Shown piece by piece: positions 43,701-54,215 of a DNA stretch of 64,000 bases (its first letter is position 1; each line of letters opens with the position of its first letter). Made by a program: the position numbers and the translations under genes. Source of the stretch: Incurvaria masculella (lineage: Eukaryota > Arthropoda > Insecta > Lepidoptera > Incurvariidae); assembly GCA_946894095.1 (NCBI GenBank), contig OX335653.1, positions 11,599,001 through 11,663,000 on the forward strand, given 5' to 3'. The notes beneath the pieces are model-generated. The model saw only the letters and a program-made list of their open reading frames with translations. It was not told the origin of the DNA and did not search any database.

Positions 43701-44304
43701 CTTCTTCTGATTCTTCTAAGATCTAAAGTTTTAACATACTGTCTAAGTCTATTCTATAAACCGAATAATAAAGTGCTACTAATGAAAGAATGTATGGAAA
43801 AAACTCCATACTTATATTATAAATTCAAAAGTAACTGCCTCTTGCATTTGAACCCATACGAATTTTTATGAATTTCGGTATATAAGTATATAGAAAACTA
43901 AGCTCGGTGAAATACGGGACTAAAATTTGTATGGAGAACTCATATAATATTCAGGAAAAAAATCAGTTGTGTTCAACGTCTTTCTTTTGTGGCTACCTTG
44001 TTCCTATCAAACCACTGTTGTTACCTCATACTCTCAGCTGTTAGCTATCGATGTAAAATATTCGTTTCACATGTTTCGTTAATCAATATTTGTGTCTATA
44101 GATAAAAAATCAATACTTATTTTATTTCAGATGTTTACAAAATTGCCGTTACAATTCGTCAAAAGTTAGTATATAAATTTCGAGACCGTGAGAGAGCTTA
44201 CACCCGTTCTTAGATACGCAATACATGAAATTAAAGTACTGGATGATTCAACAAACTATTTACCTTCAGGTGGGTATTTTAGGTTCAGTATTAGCATTTA
44301 GGTC
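43701..44304. other. AT-rich spacer
   Basis: No recognised feature. Confidence 0.45.
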
Positions 44305-44478
44305 TAAGGCTGAGATAAATAGTCGTAACAGAAACTAAGACTAACGAAAAGTAGTACTTTGTGACGTCAATTTGCATTACTTTGAGATTTCGTCCATACA
44401 AAATGTGTCATAGTGACGTCACAAAGGACTACTTTTCGTTAGCCTTAGTTTTGGTTACGACTATTTATCTCAGCCTAA
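44305..44478. mobile_element. 174-bp foldback MITE
   Basis: Left arm taaggctgagataaatagtc, gtaacagaaactaagactaa, cgaaaagtagtactttgtga. The right arm is its inverse with few differences (tcacaaaggactacttttcg ... gactatttatctcagcctaa). Arms of about 65 bp leave a loop of about 40 bp, so the element is almost all palindrome. Confidence 0.9.
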
Positions 44479-44503
44479 GTATTTTATCGCGTTATACTTT
44501 ATT

Positions 44504-44890
44504 ATGTACAGCTCGTGGTGTAGGGGCTAGAGGACTTGCCTTTGATGCGAGAGTTTATAGGTTCTAATGCTCGCCCGGGTCATGCACCACTTTCTCTTTC
44601 CGAGTTGGATAAGTATATTTCGTTACGAATGGGAGCTGTTCCATGGTTCGGAACCCATCTAAAAACTATAAGACGCCTTTTCCGAGTAGGTGGTAGGGTT
44701 AAGCCCGTCCGAGTTGTTACCACCGCATTGGCTAAAAATATGGTTGAAGCGGCAATAAAAAAGTTTCGGTGTTTTCTATCCAATTGAATGTAGCCGTGCC
44801 TAGCATTGACACTAAATACTTCGGGAATGTGGTTTATCGGGCTTATATCATGATTGTAGTTATGTGGTATTATCCATCTATGTCAGGTTC
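44504..44890 (+). mobile_element. tRNA-headed SINE, second head subtype
   Basis: Head tgtacagctcgtggtgtagg, ggctagaggacttgccttt (same subtype as 5203), then gtcatgcaccactttctct and the body with substitutions (ggtggtagggttaagcccg, aatgtagccgtgcc). It ends tccatctatgtcaggttc without an A tail. Old. Confidence 0.8.
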
Positions 44891-45179
44891 CAAATTTCAT
44901 AAGTGTGGACGGAATAAAACTTTCAACCAGTAAATTCAAAGTACTTTCTTTGCGGATTCTTATTTACTAAGCTAATAGAATCCGTGGATCTATCAGTTTA
45001 TACCGTATCGTAGTGTAATTTTACTACCCGAAGTTTAAAGTAAATGAAAATTAAGTAATGACTAACATAAGTTAAAAATGTTGGGTTAAGACGGCACTTT
45101 TTTACAGAGTTCAAGCGAACCAAATATGGAAAAAAGTAAAGTCGTCCGAGCTAAGAACTGGGTTTCACAATTCCGGCTC

Positions 45180-45660
45180 CTAATTTGTATCTTCCCATTG
45201 AGTACCGCGAGATATGGTGTACTTTGGGGGAAATACCAATTCCCAAGGATGCGAACAATACTCCACGGAAGATCTTATCTGGGCCTTGTAGAGCGCCTTC
45301 TGATATGGTGCCTCGCTGAGCGTGGTTTGGCGAGGCGAGGTGTATTTGGCTATTCTGAGCACCTTTGGTCCTCAGCACAGCTACCCATATCGGTTTTTTC
45401 ATAAAAAAATCAACAGTTTTTGGTCCGGACTGAAATAGTGATCCACCTTGTGGAGTACTCCCAGCTTTTTAGCGACAACCTTGGCTTTATCCTCGAAATG
45501 GGGTCCGAAGATCAGGCCATGCTTCAGGTTAATACCGATTATCCCAATGTGGTCGTTAATACGCAGAGTTGTATCCTGGAAGGTTGAAGCTGCAAATGAA
45601 TGGTGTCCGACACGCCTGGTCGCAAATTCGACGAGGTTCTGGATATCCTATCCGGAAACT
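45180..45660 (-). pseudogene. RT C-terminal relic with a 105-bp insertion
   Basis: From about 45630 down: NLVEFATRRVGHHSFAAS, then LRINDHIGIIGINLKHGLIF, GPHFEDKAKVVAKKLGVLHK and VDHYFSPDQKL. After an interruption of about 110 bp it resumes ALYKAQIRSSVEYCSHPW. This is the post-catalytic region of a Jockey/BMC1-type pol. The inserted piece (45302-45410) carries a stop in this frame. Confidence 0.8.
45302..45410. repeat. ~105-bp repeat, copy 1 (inside RT relic)
   Basis: tatggtgcctcgctgagcgt, ggtttggcgaggcgaggtgt, then gcacctttggtcctcagcac and a short A-run. About 85% similar to copy 2 at 46815-46920. On the plus strand both end in A-rich sequence, as a retroposed small RNA might. Confidence 0.75.
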
Positions 45661-46555
45661 TTTCCCAACGATCCAACAAACGAGACGCCACCTATCCTCC
45701 TCCACTTTATTCCGACATGTGGTCAGGTGACTGGTATACCAGCACGGTGCTACGTGCTTTCGTCTGCGTAACAGTCAATTTCACGCAGATTGAGCAGCAG
45801 GAAAAGGATTTGGGACAGCACGAAGCTCTGCGATCGGTTGGAAGAAATCTTTTCTCTTTCTTTGCTTCCCACATATCATGATGTTTTTTCACTGTAATGT
45901 TATGTAATAAAGAATTTTCAATCAATCACGGACTGATAGATGGCGTATTCTTAAGCTGCGCAGGCAATCATCCAGTGGAATACGACAGGCGGTATAGGTG
46001 GGTTAGGACAGGTACTAATTCTACGCCTCATGTATTCAATACCAGTCGGGAATACCATCAAGGCCACTTTTTTCCTGGGATCTAGGGTTAATTTCTCTCT
46101 CCACACAGTTCCCTGCCTGAATTTTATCTCGGTATTATCGGTATGCACCGCAAACAAGTCCACGAGAAGATCGCTCTTCTCGGTGCGGTAAAAACGATGC
46201 ACGCTCAGATTGTTACAATATTGGAAGAGATACATAGATGAACGGGAGATTGTTACTGCTCAAATCTAAATCTTAACACTTAGTTATTCATCTGGCATTC
46301 TAAATATTACTTTCTAAACGTTTTTAATTTAAAGGTTCTACCGATTTATTGCCTTTATAAAAAAAAGTTATACTCTATGTTTATTTAGACTTTCACTGTT
46401 GTGACACATTATTATTGAAATGTTTTCGGATTTCTGTTTATCCAAAAACATTTTAATAAAGTTAAACCTTAATTATAAAACCCCATTTCAGGCGTATCAG
46501 AACTTTCATTACACATTAAAAGAAATAAAAAGTTCGCGAGAGCGCTTGAACTGAA
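45661..46555. other. Retroelement-like debris, unassigned
   Basis: Moderate-GC sequence with ORFs on both strands (45600-45881 plus; 45707-45925 and 45951-46235 minus). aataaagaattttcaatcaa at 45907 resembles a polyadenylation context. I do not recognise the products. It may be the 5' continuation of the minus-strand relic or a separate decayed element. Confidence 0.3.
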
Positions 46556-46559
46556 GTAA

Positions 46560-46920
46560 TGTGGAACTTGCATCCCTTATTCCTTCCCGTAGAATGGGAA
46601 GGATATCCAAAACATCCGCCGCAGAGAATCAGCGAACCTCCTTGTGATTAACATCAGACTTTTGAGAAGGAACCGTTCCTCAAACTTATTTCTCCGCCAC
46701 ACCGCAGAGTATGGATCTGTCTGCCGGCGGGTGCCTTTCCGCATACCTATAACCTGGGTGTTCCAACGTAATTTGAACAAGATCGTTAGCTCAGGGGTAT
46801 TCCGCGAATTCGCTGGTATGGTGCCTAGCTGAGCGTGGTTTCGCGAGGCGAGGTGTACTTGGCTTTTCTGGGCACCTTCGGCCCTCAGCACAGCCACCCA
46901 TACAGGGTTTAATTAAAAAA
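46560..46920 (-). pseudogene. Probable LINE C-terminal relic with 105-bp repeat, copy 2
   Basis: The minus-strand frame (46577-46897) begins in the 105-bp repeat and continues GMRKGTRRQTDPYSAVWRRN, KFEERFLLKS, which resembles the end region of Jockey-type pol proteins (a basic block before FxxSFL). Assignment is weak. The 105-bp repeat at 46815-46920 is clear. Confidence 0.45.
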
Positions 46921-47808
46921 ATTCATTGAAGATTTAGATATGTACGGTCAAAAGTTAAATCTAGCATTTGCATTGAAATATTATGATTTAATCGATAAAT
47001 ATTGTTATTACAGAAATTTTATTTGCCACAACACGTAAGTACAAAAGAGTAATGAACATAAAAAAAAATTACTCAATTAAAAATACTTAAACATTGCATT
47101 ATCTTGTAGGTATCTTAAATGTGTGACAAATGGGATCAATCGCAGAAAACTACGAAGCTGGTTTTCAGACGAATCCCTACTATAACTATCTTCAAACCCT
47201 GCAGTTTAGGCGACGCTGCTTCGTGTTACATCGAATTACAAGGACTGTATTTCATAGATTTGAGGATGCCCATTTGCTTTTAATGAGGCATGGTAAAAAG
47301 CTAATAAACACTTAATTTGTCGTATCGAAATTGGTCTGGTACCTTGAAGAAAATTGGTTTTCACCCTCTTTCATTATGCTGCGGTAACTACCCAGTGAGT
47401 GGCTCAATTTAAAAGAATTTTAAGGGGTGATTGTAAATGATTGATCGAAGTCAATTGCAGGTTCGGTTTTAAATTTCAAATAATTGTTATTGGAATTTTT
47501 AAAGCGACCTTAAAAATAATTATTTGAATTTAAAAAATTGAATTGGCGATCTTTTCTTGACGACTATGCGATGGAATCCATGTTGCTGACTAGTTTACCT
47601 CGGAATCTATATAAATGTAAATTTAACATTTTTTTGTGGAAAAATTTGGGATCTCGTATAAGAAATATGGGCGTGATCTTCTTTCCCCGTTTGTATGCGG
47701 AGATGAGCGGGTTGGGCCACCTTAAGCTAAGGAAAGTCCTTCTGGAAATCAAATCTGTCCCGAATCGAGCCGGGTACTTCTTCTAGTAGATATATACAGA
47801 CTGAATTT
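46921..47808. other. Spacer with unassigned ORFs
   Basis: A 61-codon (47130-47315) and an 82-codon (47538-47786) plus-strand ORF are not recognised. The second includes LRKVLLEIKSVPNRAGYFF. No splice context. Confidence 0.35.
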
Positions 47809-48602
47809 TTCAAGTGTGCCTTCATGGCCAAATCCGAAACCATAAGAATCATCGAAAAACACTGCAGTGAGACGATCTTGCTTATTTTCCCTTACCTATT
47901 TATTTATTTAACCTGCTAGCTATGATTGATCTAACTTATGTCAAGTCTCGCATAGCCCATACATAGACAAGTCTAGTGTTGCTACTTAATTAACTAAAAT
48001 CGGAAATAGGCCAAAGTTATGAAAACATGTAATCGTCTAGCCAGTAGGCCAATGCCAAGGCCAAGCCATGGCCAATCAGGCCATGGGGAACTTGAACTAA
48101 TGATCCCCTTAGCTGACCTTCCTTGACTTCTCCCGCATGAGGAGTTCTCCTTTTTATGGGTGTTTGGTAATGAATAAGGTACAATAATATATTAATTTGG
48201 AATGGTCGTCACTACCTGTCGCCACTTAGAGGCGAACGGATCTGGGGCAGGCGCCTACGTCAGGTTGTCAATGATATACATTTATTTCTGAATCGTCACA
48301 GGCATGGGGCCGATTTTGATAAAAAATAAAACTGCATTATTCGATTTTTGTAAAGTTATCTTTTCTAAGCGGTAATCAAACCCGTTGATTTCGAAAAAAA
48401 ATAACACAGCCTATATTATTACACTAGCCAACAGTGTCGCTTGTAAAGAACAAATTTTGTGAAGTAATTTCAAACGGTCCAACTAACGGAAAGGGCTTCC
48501 TCCTCATACTAATAAATTGTTTAATGAGCCTTTTACTGTACCCGTTCAAGTGTTTTTTCGATATATTTATAGTCTCGTATTCGACCATAAAGGCACACTT
48601 GA
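47809..48602. mobile_element. ~0.8 kb segment with ~55-bp inverted ends
   Basis: Left ttcaagtgtgccttcatggc ... catcgaaaaacact and right aagtgttttttcgatatatt ... accataaaggcacacttgaa are inverted repeats at about 75% identity. The interior has no ORF, but has the imperfect palindrome ggccaagccatggccaatca (48059). Probably an old non-autonomous DNA transposon. Confidence 0.6.
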
Positions 48603-48635
48603 AATTCTCTTAAAAAAAAGAACGAGGTGCATGGG

Positions 48636-48720
48636 ATTCGAACCCTTGATCGTCGACACGGAGAGTCAATATTGAACCCGGAGTGGCCGGGCCACAACAA
48701 CCACTAAGTCATCAACACTA
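48636..48720 (-). mobile_element. tRNA-derived head remnant with two B boxes
   Basis: On the minus strand gatgacttagtggttgttgt is an A-box-like start, cgggttcaatattg a first B-box-like site and gggttcgaatccc a second, perfect B box about 45 nt on. The A-box part resembles the head of the SINE at 1768 (gttgttgtggccc in both). It is not a folded functional tRNA as far as I can see. Confidence 0.45.
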
Positions 48721-50024
48721 GTCATTATCGGAATATGCTTTCTGTGATTCACTTTATTTACCGGTTATGAACTGTTCAAATATTGTGAACAAATTAATTG
48801 TTCATATGAATGAATCTCAATGGATCGTATGAATATGCAGGTCCAATTGGTAAATTGAATTGAAACTTTGAATATGTATTATTTACGCCGAATAATCGTA
48901 TTAAAATTTTATTTTCAAGGCTGGGTTGAGCACTGCAAAACTTTTTTTTAAAGTTAAGCTCGACACATGGCGTTAGCCAGGTCCACACCTAACACGTGCC
49001 CGAGTATGCCCATGGGCATTCGAATTATAACGGAGGGCAGCAAAACCATGTTTTTTTACCCCACCTTGCTTGAAGGTTGCTTATTATTTCTGGAGTCATT
49101 CACTGACTAAAACATAACTATTTAACTAAAATTTAGGTAAATGTACAATGCCTCGTCAGTGTGCGGCCAAGTAGTCTGGCGGCCCCGCCGTGATCCCGTT
49201 TGAAGAGCCGTGGGTGAGATAAGGGAATATTTTTTCCTTCTGACATTGCTGCCTAATATAATATCGGGCCGTCTAATATCAGCGATATATTTGTAAAAAG
49301 ATACAAGTTTTTCCGCCGCAAATAAATCGGCATGAATCACGTGTCATGAGGTCGTATCGACTCGTCTGGCAGCGCACTTAGCGAAACTTTCTCAATGACG
49401 ATTCTAGCTTTTTGTTCGGTGATTTATGAAGATTCACCGTCGCATTCAGAGGCGCAGAGCGCCGCCACCACCTCGCCTCCGCTCCGCTTCGCGGTGGGTC
49501 ATTGTTGACACCATGTCGGTCTGCGTAATAGATATTATGAAAATAACTCTTCTCGGTGCCCGGCAGAAAATAATGCACATCGGACGTTTGAAAGAGAAAA
49601 TGAACTAGTTTCGGCTTGGTAAAGCGTCATCTTTATCGCACGTAGTAAACAGGTATTAGTGGATGCGTGTGACAGCGACGATGCTCTACAAAGCTGTAAC
49701 GAGCCGATTCTCTCATTCCCACATCCGATGTATATTATTTATCACCGGGCACTGTATGTCGCCACCATGGAAATTATAAGTAACATATGATTGTATTCAA
49801 TAATTCCATTGTTGCCACTCGTAGGTCGCCACCGAAAATATTTGTTTTCTGGTTCAGACGGCTAACATTACGCTCAATTTCCGATGTCTATTTGACAGCG
49901 ACTTTGAGTCATGTGATTTCCTTACTTCTGTGTTGAAGTGTCGAAGTCGAATTCTAGCTATCTGAGTGGGTCTGATCGATGTTATACATACGTTTCGGAT
50001 CGTATTATATTGACTTATGTATTA
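48721..50024. other. Spacer with a candidate regulatory block at 49340-49660
   Basis: The block is balanced in GC, unique-looking and shows overlapping ORFs on both strands (66 and 60 codons) without motif. Intronic regulatory DNA is a guess. The rest is AT-rich. Confidence 0.35.
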
Positions 50025-50058
50025 CCGTCTTTGAAGGCAAAATTACCTTCAAAGACGG
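50025..50058. repeat. Perfect 13-bp-stem hairpin
   Basis: ccgtctttgaagg (50025-50037) and ccttcaaagacgg (50046-50058) around an 8-nt loop. The stem is short for a pre-miRNA. It may be a remnant of an inverted repeat. Confidence 0.85.
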
Positions 50059-51159
50059 ACTCTTGGAACCGAAGCTAAATACTGCCTAAGAAGGTGAACT
50101 ATTCGTGACTAACTTCAGAGTTTTCTGAATCTGACTAGATAGCTCAGAGAACTTTGAGTGCATCTCTGGAACTATTTTAAGGTGATAGTTGGCACCGTGC
50201 ACCAAGTCACGTCGTGACTCCTCTGCATCTACCCCTGCCTTATTGAATACGTTCGGTTTTCTGAATCCAGTTCACTTCAAGGCGTGAACTCAGAATCTTA
50301 CTCGGGATACTAGTTTCGATCAAAATGATGCACCGATAGTCTTTAAAACAAACATATTATGAACAGAATAGCATTGAATATAACTTAGTCTTTTGTATTA
50401 AAAATACAGCATATATGTAGAAACTGCAATCAAGCACATATTTTCCAAAGAATAAAACCTTAACTAAAAAAAATCATCATTACAAGTTGATAAATTGCAA
50501 CTTTACTAAAACTACGGCTTCGTGATTCGGCGTGTTCTGTTTACGGCTGAAATATATGAGGACATTAAGTGCAATTATGTAATCAACTTACAATAATTTT
50601 AAAATAGATAAATTAATTATTGATTAGCAAATAATATCCAGAAATATAATAAAACTCTCCGAACTTAAAATTCCGTCTCCGTTTCAGCTTTCGTATGTCT
50701 ATCCGGCGTCCTCCTCTACAGGTCGCATTACTCAACTGATTGATTCTCGTGAAATTTTGTGAGCAGGTTCGACATTATATAGAATGTTTTCCTCTCTTCA
50801 GTTTAATTTGTAATAATTTCTTCAAAAACTGTTCAAAAATGTTGGAAAATTTTGGTTTTGTGACGAGATTCAAAGTGTTAGGTAAGTACCATGTGAGAAA
50901 AACACAAGGAAAATAATAGGTTTTTGTTAACATTTATTCAGGTTTAAGCTATGAAAGATAGACTGGCGAGGTCACAGCTCAGAGAGGTACTTTATTTATT
51001 ATTATTGTAACCTTAAATACTAATTTATTTAACTACATATTTATTTTAAATATGTGTTTTTTTTACATTATTGCCACTTTTGAATTCTTGAGGTCTTGAA
51101 GTCTTGAGGTTTGGTCGTTCAACAATCTCCCTGGTGACCAACCACCACATCTGGGATAG
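50059..51159. other. AT-rich spacer
   Basis: 50690-50820 contains actgattgattctcgtgaaa, ttttgtgagcaggttcgaca, which reads like a fragment of a common dispersed repeat. Nothing else. Confidence 0.4.
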
Positions 51160-51190
51160 TATAAAAGGATATATTGTTAACATCAGAGAG
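51160..51190 (+). promoter_or_regulatory. Possible core promoter (TATA + Inr-like)
   Basis: tataaaag at 51160-51167 is followed about 25 nt later by catcagag, a weak Inr. The spacing is a little short and no coding exon is evident downstream. Retroelement or chance origin is equally possible. Confidence 0.2.
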
Positions 51191-52149
51191 GCATTAGTTT
51201 AGTGTAATTTGGCTTAGGCTAATTATTTTACTAAGGCTTTTCTGTGCACGGATTCATCTCTTTAATTTTCCACAGGATAAATATCTAAATTATAATCGAG
51301 ATCTAAATTAAGCTCAAGTACAATTTAGTTAACTCTAAAAAAATATTGTCTCAGTATCATCATCTCCGAATCAAATTCAAGTAACTACACGCACGGATAA
51401 CCGTAAACAAAGAGTCTGAGTTGTGGCAAGGCAAGATCCGAGCGGGGCGGGCAAGCGGGGTCGTAGGCGGGTGAGTGCAGCTATTCCGACTCCTGTGGCA
51501 TGTTTCAGTAGCCAACTTGTATCGCACCGGGACACCTCGGCAACTTGTGAGAACTGCATAGTACATCCGGGGTGGCTATCATGGTTAATTAACTCGCCAG
51601 GTGAACCGGCATGGGAGTGGTGAAATTTGACGTTTAGTTGCATTTCGAACCGAGTTGTCAAACGACGTGTTATGCAAAGAAATGCAACTAAATGCCAGAT
51701 TTGATCACTAACTTGTTTATTTATTTATTTTTACTTAGCTATTCACCGACCCACTGTAATCCACCCGATGCCACCAGGACTCTTACCTCTTCATAAAACC
51801 ATGGAGCTTAGTCAATGTTGGACCGGAAGTTTGACTGAACACAAATCGCTATCGATAAATTCCAATAGGAACAAAATCAGTAGTTGCTCATTGAATCGGT
51901 TATTCCAAGGAATGTGATATGTATGTATGTTTAATCGACCGTGAAGCAAGGACACATTAATTAAAGAAAGAGCCCAGTGAAAATAACTACTTTACGAATA
52001 TCTGCAAGGCTGGACCCGAACCAGAAAAACATACCATTCGGTATTGCATCTACTTATTACGCCACCGCGCGAAGCAAAGACAGACTCGTGAGCTCTAAAG
52101 CTCAGAAAGCCACTAGCAATAGTTATGGAATGTACTAGCAGTTAATATT
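51191..52149. other. Spacer with small GC patch at 51420-51490
   Basis: Overlapping ORFs on both strands at 51360-51661 without motif. No gene supported. Confidence 0.4.
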
Positions 52150-52480
52150 ACTAACCACGGCTGTAGGGCGGGGGTGGCAAAGCGGGAGTCGATGCGGCAA
52201 CGCTGTGAGATTCACTTAGCCGTTCGTGACTGGCGCGTGTTAGAGCGCTGCAGCCGCCTCGTAAATAGAACCTTTTTGTGCGCCGGAAATCGCATATCGA
52301 AAAACACGAAGCGAATCGCGTGAAAAGCCGCCGCCGTCGCCGCGAGTTATGGCCGACGATCGCGCGTCGCAAAATATGGAATCGGAATAGGGACCTTCCC
52401 GGCGGTGGGCGGCTGCCAGCGAACATGTAAGGACGGAAGAAGTGATCTGAACTCGTTCGTACGGCGGCAGCGTAGTCACG
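52150..52480. promoter_or_regulatory. CpG-rich island with a tiny ORF
   Basis: Sharply GC/CpG-rich (gccgccgccgtcgccgcgag). ATG at 52349 in good context opens only 14 codons (MADDRASQNMESE, stop 52388). The minus-strand 91-codon ORF is compositional. The island could be an alternative promoter or regulatory element of the presumed host gene; this is unproven. Confidence 0.3.
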
Positions 52481-52617
52481 AGTTAGTGGAAAACGTCTAA
52501 ACCGTAATTAGTTTGTTTACGAATTCGAGGCACGCAACACCGAATATTCGTTGCACTGAACAGCGTCCTGCGAAGTTTTTAGTGCTTATTGTGTATTGTT
52601 TATTCATAATAAATGGG

Positions 52618-52690
52618 CAGATCAATCCCAGCGAAGAAGAACTGGCAAAAAACTCCCTTGGTGTTTTTTCAACGTTCTTAGTCTCAGTTT
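52618..52690 (-). mobile_element. LINE 3' UTR fragment
   Basis: gcagatcaatcccagcgaag, aagaactggcaaaaaactc parallels the module at about 41995-42045 and 37050. About 70 nt, no tail. Strand inferred from the parent family. Confidence 0.45.
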
Positions 52691-54079
52691 ACAAAGGCGT
52701 TTGCCACTGCTTATAGATATACAAGGTATTTGTACTTGTTTTTGTTATTAACTTATTAAATATGTTTGTGACATTAACAGTAAGTATTTACCAATTGTGT
52801 TGTCAGGAAAACACGGATAAAAGCAATAAATTAACATGAATTCATAAAAATCAACTATTCATGCCCGTGCGCAACGCTTCATGACAAAATATATCAGTAT
52901 TTTTGAAAGCATAATACCCACCATTTGACATGTTGTCAATTGAAGCAGGCCAGTCTCCGTCTTTATGTCCTTACGTGTCGTTGCAATTCGATAAAATCAA
53001 TAGTAAGCAACGTCCCTACATAATAACTCTATGATAGAAAGCGAATTTGTAATCGAGCTCACTCGCCGCGCGCTGCCGTTATTCATTGTATGTAAGTATT
53101 TACGCCACACCTCCAAACAAACTAATGTCGGGTGCTACTGCCTTCATTCCATGTTCGCTGGCGGCAGCTGCCGGGTGGGACGGCAGGGAGACGACACAAA
53201 GGTCCTCGCTGCTATCTGCCAGATTGTCAACATGATATAGGGACGGCCGAACGGGTAGGAGGAATGTCCGAAGACCTGCGTGACAGGAGCGGATTACGTT
53301 CTAGTCTAGATAAGATGGTGGATAGGTGTGTATTGCTACTGGGCTGATTATGCCTGGTAAATTAATAATATAATGGTGTTTATAAAATAAAATATGAATA
53401 TCCGATTACGATCGATTTTGTATTAAGATTTAAATATACTTTAGAACTTTCACCGGGGCTGCGAAAACCATGCTGGTCGGCCTTCTCCACACTATCATTA
53501 AAATACACTAGGTTGTAGTTAGGGGAAAATACAGAGAGCAGAGAGTTCATTCCATGGAACCGACCCTACAGATAAAACATCTAGAGGATTGCTTGTTTTT
53601 TTATATCGCCAGTAAATCAAATCAAATTTTATTTTATAAAGGTACAGTGGAAAAATAGTTATGTTCCCTCTTTCCCAAACTAGTGCTTGACTGAATCATG
53701 GGAAAGAGGTAACCTGCCTATTCCGCGTTGAGCGATGGTAAATAGGAGACGGCGGGCCAGCGCTATGCAGCTCCGTGTAACATCAGTGTTACACGTCTGT
53801 CTGTAAGGAACAATTCAACATACAAAATTAAGGTTTTAATTAAAAATGAATTATGAATTCGTGTGAAAAATCGACTCAGTCAAAGCAAAACGCCGTCAAA
53901 GCAAAGCTCTAACTTTGGACACTGCAGATGGAAAAAAAAACCCCAAATCCTGTTGGAATTTTGATAACTCAGCCACGAGAAATTGACTGTCCGTGGCAAT
54001 ATGGTGACTCAAAATTCGCGAACATACACGTTGGGGGTAATAAAAAAACTCCGATCGAATCCGGATGATTTCGACTCAT
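52691..54079. other. Spacer
   Basis: 53130-53290 is GC-richer, with a plus ORF containing MFAGGSCRVGRQGDDTKVLA, not recognised. The remainder is AT-rich. Confidence 0.35.
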
Positions 54080-54215
54080 TTCGGCCGTGTCGTGTGTGCA
54101 ACGCGCGGAGTGCCAGCCCGTGCCGGGCGCGGCGGGAGCGCGGGGCGCGCGGGGCGAGGCGAGGGGAAGGGGTGTCGCCGCCCGCCGTATATCGTCGCCT
54201 AGTTCTGATTTATAA
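54080..54215. promoter_or_regulatory. GC-rich island
   Basis: gtgccgggcgcggcgggagc, gcggggcgcgcggggcgagg within AT-rich DNA. No splice-bounded ORF. Candidate regulatory DNA only. Confidence 0.25.

Noticed and set aside
50025..50058. Pre-miRNA
   Set aside because: A 13-bp stem with an 8-nt loop is too short for a Drosha/Dicer substrate and the flanks do not extend the pairing.
51160..51260. LTR of a retrotransposon around the TATA box
   Set aside because: No matching second LTR, primer binding site or gag/pol sequence could be found nearby.
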